A DNA stretch of 64,000 bases. Origin: Gaeumannomyces sp. JS-464 (taxonomy: Eukaryota; Ascomycota; Sordariomycetes; Magnaporthales; Magnaporthaceae). The number at the start of each line of letters is the position of its first letter. Within the stretch, counting starts at the first letter, position 1. The position numbers and the translations under genes are program-made. Of the stretch, positions 23,771-34,996 are shown piece after piece. The DNA is taken from positions 1,116,001-1,180,000 of the forward strand of contig NGZR01000003.1 of assembly GCA_002197995.1 (NCBI GenBank), written 5' to 3'. The notes under the pieces are model-generated. The model ran no database searches and was not told the origin of the DNA. It saw nothing but the letters and a program-made list of their open reading frames with translations.

Positions 23771-25295
23771 GGAAAATGAGATGTAGATAAAGGACTCAAA
23801 TGTATTACATATGGATTCAACGCATTTCAGCATTGAAATTACCGTTGTGAGGCTGGGCCAGGCAGAAAGGAACACACCGCCGGCTCACATCACAGCAGAG
23901 AAAGTGAATAGGGGCATAACGAAACTACGCAACACGTATTGGTGGAACTCGAGTCATTTCTTGCGAGCTACTACATATAGGAAACGTGAGCAAGAGTAGC
24001 TAAGCTTGATGCTAGCACGAACGGACATACGAATCGAGCCGGGGCCAAACATATGAGCATCACAGAGCTAAATACCGGCACGAGAGGAAAGCGGGAGAAA
24101 GAACAGAAGACGAAAAAAAATGGGGGGAACAAGAATAAGAAGGTTTTGATACTAAGACAGATTTCGACTAGGCACCGGACTGGCCGAAAAGAAGCTAGAG
24201 TAGGCAGGTGTAAACAGCAAAGCCAGACCAACCAAACAAACAAACACACACACGTCCCCATGCTAAACCCAGACGCAGGAGACATGTCCACAAACCCCAA
24301 GAGATGCTATCCCAGACCGCGCAAATTCGGGCTTTGCTCTTGCTACGTCCTGGAACCTCTCAGCGTCCCCCTTTTTTATCTCCAACCAATACTTCTTGTT
24401 GTACATGGGAATGGAACCCACTCGCGCCACGCAAGCAAATCTCGGCAGCAGAGTAGCAATAAGTCAAGAGAAAACGAACCCAACACATACCCATGTCAGA
24501 GTCCACACCTCCATCTTGGCTGGGCAAGGGGTGAAAAGGTTACACAAGGATAGAGCGCGAAGCAAAAGAGAAGAGCAACTAGCAGATGGGCGAGAAGGAA
24601 GAAACCGTCCAAAGCCCCGCGGAAAGCGAGCACCACTGGCTGGAACTCTCGGGAAGATTTACGCAGCCACACAAAAAGAAGACGAGGAAAAGTTTCAATA
24701 ATGCAAAAAGAAAGATAAAAAAGCCACCAAGAAAAAAATGATTCGTTATATATGCCTCTCCCTGAGCGGGCGAGGAGGAGATTCGTCAAATTAGCAATGT
24801 GTGTGTGAGTGACCCAAAACCGTCGTACGACGTGATTCGCCGGTCGGGTATCGAGGAATGGAGGATAGACAAATCAGGGGACCAAGAGAAATAAGTGCGA
24901 AAGAGGAGACGTGATAAAGAGAGCTTGCGAGAAGATACAACGTGCATAAGGGGAGAGAGGCTAAGAGATGAAGCCCCCTCTAAGATAACAAAATAAAGAG
25001 ACAGAAAAAAAAACAAAAAAAAAAGGAAAAAAAAAACGGGCGGAGTAGAAAAAAGTAGAACGGCCTGCATGATAGTCGTCGCCTGACAGGGCGTGTTTGC
25101 GAATATTCGTGTCGATATAAAGTGAGATCATGGCCCGGGGAATCTGCAAAGGCGAAATCCGCACATGGCACAAGTGGGCCGGCAGCCTCGCGGCGACGGC
25201 TGCGCACGACGGCGGTAACACCAGTCCGTCTCGGTCTGGAGGGACTCGGAGAGGTTGGAAGGAGGTGTGGAGGATGATGATAGACGACGCTGTCT
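23771..25295. other. Intergenic region between convergent UTP22 and RasGAP, purine-rich
   Basis: This space between two gene ends should hold both 3' UTRs. From about 24060 to 25070 the plus strand is strongly enriched in A and G, with many AAAG, GAAG and A-run motifs; the minus (RasGAP-sense) strand is thus pyrimidine-rich. No gene, tRNA or transposon is recognised. Confidence 0.55.
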
Positions 25296-28160
25296 CTACC
25301 AGCCCTTCTTCCGCGCGAACCGCTTGTTCAACAGAGCAAGGACCTTGGTCACGTTGAACTGGACATACTCCAGGTCAAGATCGTCCTGGTTGTCCTTCTG
25401 CATCTCGAGCAGATCATCCAATTTGAGGTCCAGCTCCAGGAGGCCTCGGTTGCGTCCTGCGATATGCGCGTGTTAGTCAGTCAAGGCCATTGAGAATAAG
25501 GTCCCCAGCAAGAAAAAAAAATCGTACCCTTATAATGCAACGAGATGACGAAGGTCCCAGGCAGCGGGCTGGTAAAGTTGAAGTAGATGTTCGCCCTCCT
25601 GTTGTCTGGGACGTTGCTCTTCTGGATCACACCCTCCTTCTCGAGTTGTTGATGCGTGAACTTGTAGGGGCCTAGGACCTGTTGCTTCTGCGCCTTGCGC
25701 CGCGTCCCCTCACTCTGGCTCCGCACGTTGTGCAGATAGCTCTTGTAAGTCTCGGGCTGGCCGACCAGGTACGAGTTGTGGTCGCGGATCGTCTTATACA
25801 CTTCTTCCAGCTTCTGCGTTTCCACGATGACACCATCCTTGAGCGAGCCCAGGTGCTGAAGCTCCTGCTCAACCTCGTCTCGCAGCAGCGAGAAGCCATC
25901 CGACTTGTCCGTCACCTTCAGCTCCTGCAGCTGACTGAGCAGCTCCATGGCGCGAATGCCCTTGCGCACCATGATAGCATCGTTCTTGGACGTGGCAGCG
26001 GCGTCTGCGATGCGCTCCAATCTCAGGGGGCGCCGTGCGACCGACGCGTTCTGAGGTATCGACCGCATGATCTGGACAAAGATGGTCTTGGCCTCCATGA
26101 AGAAGACCTCCTCCTGTGTGATATCCAGGGCAGCCGTCAGGTCGTCAATCGCCGTCTCCCAGCGGCTGAAGAGTGGGAGGTTGATGACGCGATTCTCCTT
26201 GCGCGGCACCTGGGCCGGCGCCTGCCCCAGCTCGCTCATGAGCACGGCGAGGTGCGAGTTCTCGTCCTTGCAGAGGTCGCCGCCGTGCTTGTCGATCAGG
26301 GCGTGCATCGCGTAGATTTCATTTAGCGTAATAGACAGCTCCAGGTCCTTCTTGGACAGGGCCACGTAGTTATCCATCTCCAAGCTCTCGTAGAAGTCGC
26401 CGACCTCGCAAAGATCCAGCATGAACTTGTTGACGCGATCCTTGTTTTGCTGGATGAAGGGCTGCAGCTTCGCCATGTATGGCTCCTTGGCGTACGACGG
26501 TTTGTTGGCGAGATTCTGCAGCATCTTGGCGATCAGGGTGAGAGTCCTCCGCGGGCGGTCGGCAGGCGTCCCATCAATCAGCATGTACGACTTGGGCGTC
26601 ACGATGGCCGGGTTGATGAAGCGCAGGAAGAAAAAGCCACCGATCAATGTGCAGATGACCTGGTCGTTGGCGTCGGGGTATTTCCTCTTGGTGAGACTCC
26701 GGATCTGTTTGCAGATCCACCTGATTCCATAAGGCGCCTCCTCCAAGCCGTCGATGATAGTAGTCAGGAAGCCGTTGGCGATCTCAGTCAGCATCGTTAG
26801 CCTCGGCTCGATGATTTGCTGCACCTGAAGGTTCTCGGCGGCCTGCTCCCCGTGATGCCCTTGGGCAGCGAAGCTGGCAGGCTGCCGGTGTCCTCCTCGA
26901 TTTGCTCGATCATCCGCTCATAGACCTTCAGGGGATTGATCTCAAGGTCCAAGTCCTTGAGTTCTATCAAGCTGTTGATCCTATCCGCAAGCACAGACTT
27001 GAGGAAGCTCTGTCCGGGTCCTCGTCTTGTGTAGGTGGTCATCATTCGTGACACGGGAGTGTTCGCACGGAGGAGAGAGGAATATTCGGGAGTGTTGTCG
27101 AACTGGTAGGTCAAGACGGACTGTGGTGGAAAGAAATGTCAGTCTAACCCGAACATAGTACCCAACGCGATAGCGCGCTGACGCACGCATCGTCATGTCA
27201 CGCGTGGATATACAGACCTGGAACATGGTCAGGAGCAAGTGCTCTTCGCGGCTTTCGTACTGGTTTCCGTAAATGGTAAACATGACGGTCTGAAGTAATG
27301 AGTCGATCTCGGACATGGAGACGAGACGGCAGAGATGTGCGATGTGCCTCGGCTCAGACTGCAAGAGGAAAAGCAAATTGCCGTATTTCTGCGTCTTGTC
27401 GTCGTTCGGGAATGCGCCTTCTTGCATCTCGGTAGCGTCCTCGAGGTGGCTTGCGACTTCATTTTGCTACGAGAGAAGCACCGGTCAGTGATGGAGTCGG
27501 TATTGGAAAAAAAAAGGGGTGTTGATGGGAATTTGCTGCAAGCTTTGGGGCAGGGTAGATATCGCTCACCTCCTCCAATGCCATGCGATTCTGAATGAGC
27601 AGCGCGATCCTAGAGTCCAGATAGCGCACATCCTTCTCCAGGACGAAGTTCTTCTTGGACTGCGACGAGATCTTGGTCTTGAGCTCGCGGAGGATTTTTT
27701 GGGCTTTACCGGGGAGTGACTGTTGTCAGCATCGTGTTCGATTGCCAGGTCGCGGCGGGCGGTCGTCTGTCTGCAAACTCGTCAGGGGGTCGCGGGCCTA
27801 CCTTTGGCGAGGTCATCTTCGATTTCGAGGTCGGTCTCGTTGGCGGACATGGACATGTACAATGCCGACATGGAGATCCGCTTCGATTGGCGGGCGGACC
27901 GCGAGCCATCGTAGGACGACATGGTGTTCTGGCGGGAGAGCGGTTGGTAGGATGAGGATGAGGCTGTTGATGCTCGAGATGGAGTCTGCAGCATGACCGA
28001 CATGTTGATGGCCGCGCGCCCTGGCAGCATGCGTGGTGGCAGCCCGCAGGAAGGGCACTCGGGCTGGCGGGGGGGCGCTTCAGGAGGACCTGACCGCGGC
28101 GGCTGCTGGCTGGGAATGCGTAAACCTGTCGCTGCACGGTAGCGCGGGGACTCGGACCCT
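25296..28160 (-). CDS. gapA: IQGAP-related Ras GTPase-activating protein (GapA/Gap1 type)
   Basis: Stimulates GTP hydrolysis by Ras at the membrane, restraining cAMP and polarity signalling; relatives are A. nidulans GapA and S. pombe Gap1. Downstream exons are 27802 and above, 27570-27703, 27218-27466, 25528-27120 and 25296-25456. The GAP domain carries an arginine finger in [13 protein letters not shown], where IQGAPs lack the Arg, and the signature [14 protein letters not shown]. The C-terminal RasGAP_C domain covers the last third ([17 protein letters not shown], then VISLHYKG). One G is missing near 26853, shifting the frame before [17 protein letters not shown]. The first in-frame ATG is at 28030, but the open frame continues upstream with a protein-like segment including [12 protein letters not shown]. 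That extends to a possible splice acceptor at about 28160, so a further 5' exon probably exists that I could not locate. Confidence 0.9.
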
Positions 28161-31160
28161 AATCAAAGCCAAAAAGGAGAGCGTGGAAAACAAAAAGATG
28201 TAGCCTCCCAAAAAAGCAATAAGCTAAAAAAGATCGCGAGCCGGTCGGCTTTCGCTAGGTCGCTTCGCTGGGCTCCACCGTCGGTGTTTCCAATCAAGAG
28301 AGGGCAGGCAGCAGCGGTGGCAGGAAAGAGCCAGGTTGAAAGAGCGGATGTGCGGGAACCAGGAAGGTGGTGAAGGCGGTGATGCCGGCTGGGTTTTTCC
28401 TTCTGTGTGTTTTTTTGTTCGTCGTTGGAGGGTGAGGAGCAGCGAAATTCGTCAATTGTCGATCGAGGGCAGCGGCGGGGGATGATGGGGGGCGGGCGGC
28501 GCAGATGCGATTAGGACTAGGGGGTCCGAAAATTGGCCAGAGGCTGCTGCTGCTTGGAGAGACAACAGGGTGGTGGCGGCTCGCGGTGGTGGTGGTGCGT
28601 GCAGGCGCAGACTGGATGCAGGCGGGACAGGGGTCGCAGCAGGTCGCTGTAACAACTGCGGGAATTCGATTGAATCTGGCTTGCGGTCGGGGCGGCTGTC
28701 CAAGACAGGCCAGGACGCGGCGTTGCTGCGCAAGGGGTGCGTGTGCGTGAATGATGTGCGTGGGTGCGTGTGCGTCGTGAATGGTGAATGATTGTCTTCC
28801 AGTCTTGTGGGTGTGGGCGTGTTGGGGACAGGAGTGTGTGTGTGTCTGTGTGTGCCCAGGCTGGCGGGCGTTGATGGGTTGGAATCAACACAGCCGAGAC
28901 GTGATTGGAGGCCGTTGGAGCGGGGCGGCACCAAGGCCGTGGCGGGCAGGATTGCTCACAAAGCTGCTGAGAGTGCCGAGTCTTGCTCGCCGCTCTTCTT
29001 AGTGCACGCTTCTCATTGCACATGCGCCTGGGCAAGAGAAGAAGGGAGGGGAGAGGATGGGAGGCGTCAAAGATGCGAGTGGTAAACGAACGGGTGTCCC
29101 AAAATCCTGGCCAATTTGCCGCGTCCTTGGTGGCCGAACAAGCCGGGGCCCCTGTGCAGCAAGGAGACGGATCAGGCACGACTGGACCGGTGACGGGATG
29201 CAAAACGGTGGGGAGCGGCATGAAAGGGAAAGCGCCATTGGATGCCCGCGCAGGGTGGCAGGCACGCTGGGAAGGGAAGGTTCAGAACCAGCACTTTTTT
29301 GCCTTCCCTTTACGCTCACGCCCTGCGCCGCACCCCTCGGCTCTCGATGGGTTATCCCCCACTCGTGAATCCGGCCAAGTCTCATATTGCAGATATCAAG
29401 GAGCTGTAGTCATTATGAGTTGTTGGCAATATCATGGACTTGTAAACCGGGCGAATGACTACGGAGCGAGGTGGTAGCGGCAGTAGCATAGGTGCCAGTG
29501 ACCTGTCCATGGCAATTTTTGTCCATCGAAGCAACCAAGTGAAGATCGCTCCTCCATCCGGGCGAAAATCGCTTGGTATCTACGCTGTTCTGTCAGTCAA
29601 CTATCTGCCCGGGCACATGCTCGCTTCGCCCCTCCGCTTCTCAGCTCTGCGTCCCCAGATGGAGTGGTGTGAATGTCAACCTGTTTAGTGGTGGTGCCGC
29701 GACGCCACCAAAGACGATGTGACCATTCCCATATCACACAGCTGCAGCCCAGACAAGAAAAAAAAAAACCGGTTACCCAGCCGGCCAGCCAGCAGCCAGC
29801 TCCTGCCGGCAGTGAAGGGATAGGCACAGCATGGAAGTTAGGTGATTCTTTTCAAACAAAAGATTGGTAGCCTTTGCACATGGCTATCAACCGCGTGGAG
29901 GATGGCTCGCTCGCCGGTTGTCCCAAGCAAAAAGAACTACATCACGAGCAGCACGAATCAAAGCCGAGGCCTTGTGGCGCACCCCCTCCCATGCAGGACC
30001 TGGCCAGCCGGGATCTTTGCGATGAATCACAGGGGTAAAGTGGGGCATTCACCGGAAACGAGTCAGTCGGTGCGCCAACCATGTTGTGCGCATCCAGGTC
30101 CCAAAAAGCGCTGTTTGTGGTGGTGGGTGTGCCCGCCATTGAAATAATCGGCTAGGCGGGCATTTCGCGCTGCAGCCAGCCAGCAGGCCCCCCTCCTCCA
30201 TCCTGAATCAAGGGTGCAGCCGAGGCCATCGAATGAAATCGCAGGCTCACATCTCGTCTCTTGGGCATCAACGCCAGCCTGCCAGCCACCAGGCCGGCAC
30301 CTCTGGTTGGCTTGAAACACCAGACCTCGCCAGAGACGGAAGGCTACCTTTCGCTACCGTTACCCTCGGCCTGGGACCTCTACTATTTGTCCGCCAACGA
30401 AGCACTCTGGTCTGCCAGTCAGGCTGGCTGGCTGGGCTGGGCTGGCTGGCTGTTGGCTGGTGGCTGACTGGAGACGACGCATGCATTGCGCACGCACGCC
30501 TCCCCTCTCCATTGTATCCCACACCTCTCTGCCTCACAATCTCGAGGAGCTTTGACCACGCTGCCGCCGCCCAATCCGGAGTGGTGGTCTCAATTGGGGT
30601 CTAATTAGATCGACTCTTTTTCTTGGCCCAAGTGACGCACCGGAGAGGGGACGTGCGCAGGAGAGGCTGATCGTGGGAGGGAGGGAGAGCAGTGCAGTCA
30701 GTGTGCCGGCAGGCCAGCTGTGCTGTCTCGGAGAAAACAAAAACATGCTGCCAGCCTGCCCCCCTGACCGCTGTTGCCGTGTGTGCTCAACCTATGGACA
30801 GTAATACTGTACCTGGCTGCTTACGTGCTGCAACCCAGAGCCGGAATCAGTCTGGGCTGGCGGCTATCAAAACGAAACCCGGACGCGCACGCAGGAAGGA
30901 TCGCCACGAGCGTGGTTTGAGATCGGAGTGCTCGCTGTGCGTGCTCATCCCACAGCCACAGCGGGCGCGGGAGATCAAAATGTTCTCGAACGTCGGCACA
31001 CCCCAGTCGCATGACGGACGGGGTCCCAAAATTGATACGGCGTGCCGGAAAACACAAAACACAGGAAAAAATGGGCGGCGGCCGACTTTATGCCCCCCGT
31101 TGTCCCGCCCTCTCTCCATAACGTATGCGCAGCGGTCCCCACGACGGCGGGCGGGATGGC

Positions 31161-31192
<32 letters not shown>

Positions 31193-31193
31193 G
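31161..31193. repeat. (GACA)n microsatellite
   Basis: Eight perfect tetranucleotide units of GACA form a 33-base array in non-coding sequence. Confidence 0.97.
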
Positions 31194-31666
31194 CATGGGC
31201 CGCCGCGAGGCATCATCATCGAGCCCGTCCCGTGTCCCAATGGAGCTCCCGTCATCCTGGCCTGGCGTTTACGGAGGATTATGCGCCCTGCGAAACCGCC
31301 ATGCGACCGCCCGTCGGCCTTGCCCTTGACTAGCGGCTCCCAGCGAGTTTCCTGCTTTCCAACCATCCCGTCCGTCCCCGTCTCCTTCTTGTTGCCAACT
31401 TTCCCCAATGGCCGGTCTCCTTCTCTTTGCTTCTTGTGTTGTTCTGCTTAATCCCCGCCAACGTCCCGTTTCTTTTTTTGGTCCGAACTGCCCGTCCGCC
31501 GCCGCCAGCGCACGTCTTTTTGCGGTCAGATATCACATTGCCAGGGAGCCCCGCCCCCATTCCACCGTCCCATCCCCTTTTTCCTGGGCGAGCGGCTAGG
31601 CTAGATTCTCAGCCCTCCCCCCTGGAACATGGGCTACATATGGCGGCCAGGAAACAAAAGCAAGGG

Positions 31667-31726
31667 AAATTTTTTTTTTTTAAATTTTTTTTTTTTAAAT
31701 TTTTTTTTTTTAAATTTTTTTTTTTT
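31667..31726. repeat. Four perfect tandem copies of A3T12
   Basis: Four identical 15-base units, each AAA followed by twelve T, lie head to tail with no mismatch. The array is wholly A/T inside GC-rich sequence and should be strongly bent or easily melted. Confidence 0.97.
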
Positions 31727-33761
31727 ATAGCCTCCTCCTTCCGGAAAGGCTGTGATTGGTATTTCTGCAAGGAGCTCTTTCGCCCCCTCCCTGGCTGCTG
31801 CGAATCTGGCAGGCCTGTCCCTGTCGAGACCTCCCTCACCGTCGCCTTTCCTCGCGGTCTGCCGTGTTTCGGCGGGAGCAAAGCCAAGAATGGAGTGCAT
31901 ATGTGACAGGGTGTATCAGATGGAATATCTGGGCCCACCATCTGGCCAAGGGTTAGGAGGGGGGAGGTGTGGAGTTTCTGCCGTTACCTCCTTGCCTTTG
32001 CGAATATGGTGTAGGGAAAAAGGGATGGAGGGCATCGGCAGTCGGGTCCCTTTTTATTCATTTTTTTTGGGGCTGGGTTTGTGTTAACCTTGCCCCCGCG
32101 GCTAAACACGGTAGGGAAATTTGCAGGGGCGAGCAGTTGACTGCGAAACGTCCACCAGACGACACACTCGGTCGCAAGATGCTATAGTTGGCATGTTTAT
32201 TACCCCGTTACGGCCCCTCGCTGTTGGCGGCGAGTGTCGTGACGACTGACTGCGTGCATACCGCAGACTACCGTAGCATATACGCGGCCCAGAGGTCTCG
32301 TCCGATAACAAAACTTGTCCCTCGTTCCTTTACGTTTAAACGATGTTGCCGGCGCTAGAACTTAATTCCGATCCCCAAGAAGAAGCTTGATGTGTCCCCT
32401 TTCTTTCTTTTTTTTTTTTTTTCCCCTCTCTTCCCCCGCGTTCTAGACCGAGTCCCACGAGGGACAGGGCAGCATGCACACGGCTCGCCCAACTCTTGGA
32501 AACCTCCATCGCATTGAACTTTGGTCGGGCGGAGTCTATCGCGCATCCAGGCTCATGGAATCAACGATTTGCGCGCGGGTCGAACCTCATCCTCTCCCTT
32601 CAGACGCCCCTTATTTTCCCAGTGCTATGATTGTCGTTTAAACACCTCGCCGATCCGTGTTATCCTCTCTGCCCTCTACCACCTACCAAGTCCGGCATCC
32701 CGAGCGAAGCGCTATCGATAGGCCATACGCCGAGCCACATATAGCCCGCCCCTTGGGGCCGATCTGGCGTTGGGCGGTCCTTGGGGGCTGGGCTTGCGGC
32801 TTGCATTTTAGGCCACGATCGAGGCTTCGTCTTGTCATCGACCAAAGTCAATTCCCGCCACCTGGCCGGTGGCGTTGGTTAAGCAGCCCAAGGTGACACA
32901 CACATCATGACTTGTCCATTTCGAGTCCGAGATAAGGGAAGTTTCCCCGAGAGAGGGAGGTGATCGGCGGTTTCGACTAGCCGGCTCTGGCAATATCTCT
33001 GCATGGTCCCTCCAGCTCGTCACGGGGCTGAGCTGAATCGGGCTGTCAGGAACGCATCATACCGCACGGCAACGGGGAAACTTACGGCTCAGTGGCTGAG
33101 TCCAGCGATTTCTCAGGAGCATTGATTCTGGCGCACACGGGGGTGTCGTCGACCTTGTGCTCGCCGTGGTCGAGCATGACAACCTCGTCCAGAAAATCTG
33201 GCGTCGATCCCCTGCAACCAAGTCCTTTGCATCGGCATGGCTCCTGCCTCGCCCAGGTCGTGACATCGGCTCCGAATCCGAACGTGGCATGGCCAGACGC
33301 ATCCATCTGGACGGCAACGTCGGTGTTACCCCTCGATTGATGGCGCCCAGACTCCTGGTTCCGAGCCCAGACTTCTGAGGGGTCGGGGGGCATGGGTGCT
33401 GGTTACCCCTTGAATAAACCGCATTCCGGGGAGCCTCCATTAGGGCTGACCTACTCGCCCATCTCGACAGAGGTACTTACCATACAGGTCTATGCCTAGT
33501 GCTTTGGTGCCCACTTCTCACAAAGGTAGAGTTGCTGGGGGAAAAAAGCGTCACTTTCGTTCAGGAAACTAACCTTTGGATGGACCCGACAGACCCGGCA
33601 GACCTGGAGATAGGATGGCCAATGCTATCTTCCGCAGATCTCTTGCCAGTTTTGCCAGCTAATAGGTACAGTCCCAGCGAGAAATGCCATCCCTTGCAGA
33701 GCGCCCATAGCGCGTGATGGGCGTGAGAGAGACAGCCACATGGGCGAGCTGCAAGGGGTTT

Positions 33762-33765
<4 letters not shown>

Positions 33766-33795
<30 letters not shown>
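33766..33795. repeat. T30 homopolymer
   Basis: Thirty consecutive T on the plus strand in non-coding DNA. This could be a microsatellite or the poly(A) trace of an old retroposed sequence on the minus strand; no element body is recognisable beside it. Confidence 0.9.
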
Positions 33796-33797
<2 letters not shown>

Positions 33798-34996
33798 CAG
33801 GAACCCGCGGCGCGCCTCGGAGGAACACGAAGATGCCCGGCTGCCTGCCCGTGCCCCATCTGACGGGCCTTTTAAGGTATGCGAGCCCCGCCGGGCCTAG
33901 TTCCGGTCTCCCTCAGGTCACAAGGTTTAAGCCGAGGCGCAGGCACCGGCCCCCCAGAGACAAGCAGCCGGGCGACCGGCGAGCAAGCCGGGCCAGTCGG
34001 TCGGTCACACCGCCCTCGCCTGCGCTCGCGGCCATGGTCTGTGAGACACAAACACACGTTCCCTCCCTCCCGATCAAAGGGGCACGCAGAGCAACCATTG
34101 AGTGCGCCATCGAGGCCTATCCACTCCGGCCTTGCCAGTGGATGCGGAGGCGGCTCGCGTGCAGGCCGACTACTGCACGCTCCGTCACAGACATTGGCTT
34201 GGCTGGTAAAATACCCAGGAAAAGGAAGAGGGGGGAGTGGTTTCGGTGGCGTAATATAGGGGCCAGCCTGTTTCTCGCTCTGGGGTTTGCCCCGATTTCA
34301 CGTCAGCTCGCACCCCTCCCCTTGCCGGCCGGGGAGAATAAAAGGCAAAGTCGTGTAACCCAACTAGCTATGCATGTCTCTGGTACGTACCGTCTCTCCA
34401 TCTCCCACGTACTGTCCATACTGCACGTTTTCTCGCAGGGTGCCGTCGAGTGCCGACGCATCCGGCCATCCGCTACTCTGCGCCAAAATAGGACGACTCT
34501 TCATCTGCCAGTCCTGGAATAATCCCCACCAGAGAGAATGCTGGAAACGAAGCGAGCCAGGTCCGGCTTGAGTTGTCTTGCGTTCATTGCTGTCCCGGCC
34601 CATTGATATAGGTGTATTTGGCCAATAGATGGTTCGTATAACCTTGCCGATCACTCAGGACTTCTTGGTATGTCTTTGGATCGTGGTCTAGACCGCTCTG
34701 CTATGGTGTCAATGCACATCTGTTTGGAGTTGTCGAGGCTGCCGCGCCGCTGACCGATACCTCTCTTCTCCTCCCAGACGGCCCTATCTAGCTCTACCTT
34801 GACGTATCTATTGTGTGATAGATACTAGTTTTGTCAGACGGCCGCAGCGTGCTGGCGATGTGACCTCCCAGTCTCAAGGTGTGCCAAGGTCAAGGCCAAT
34901 CAGTCGGCGCAAGTCTGTTAGATCAAGCACGCTCCCTGCGCCGACAAATGTTTCTCATCAAGCCGCTGCTGTAAACCCGCCCAAATGGCTCAGCCT

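Larger units (their letters stand above)
28161..34996. other. 6.8 kb gene-poor region between RasGAP and MFS transporter
   Basis: No gene could be supported on either strand. The RasGAP promoter and probably its first exon lie in the first kilobase. The rest holds microsatellites and homopolymers, including GGCT-rich repeats (about 30420-30470), a GACA array, an A3T12 array, a T-rich run near 32410 and a T30 run. Stop-free frames up to 260 codons (for example 33740-34522, opening with poly-Phe from a T run) are composition artefacts. The MFS gene ends at the right edge. Confidence 0.55.

Noticed and set aside
28517..29221. 234-codon minus-strand frame upstream of RasGAP
   Set aside because: His/Thr/Pro-rich translation from CA and GT simple sequence; it could overlap a RasGAP leader but is not supportable as a gene.
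33740..34522. 260-codon frame starting with poly-Phe
   Set aside because: It is opened by the T30 run; the rest has no protein-like pattern.
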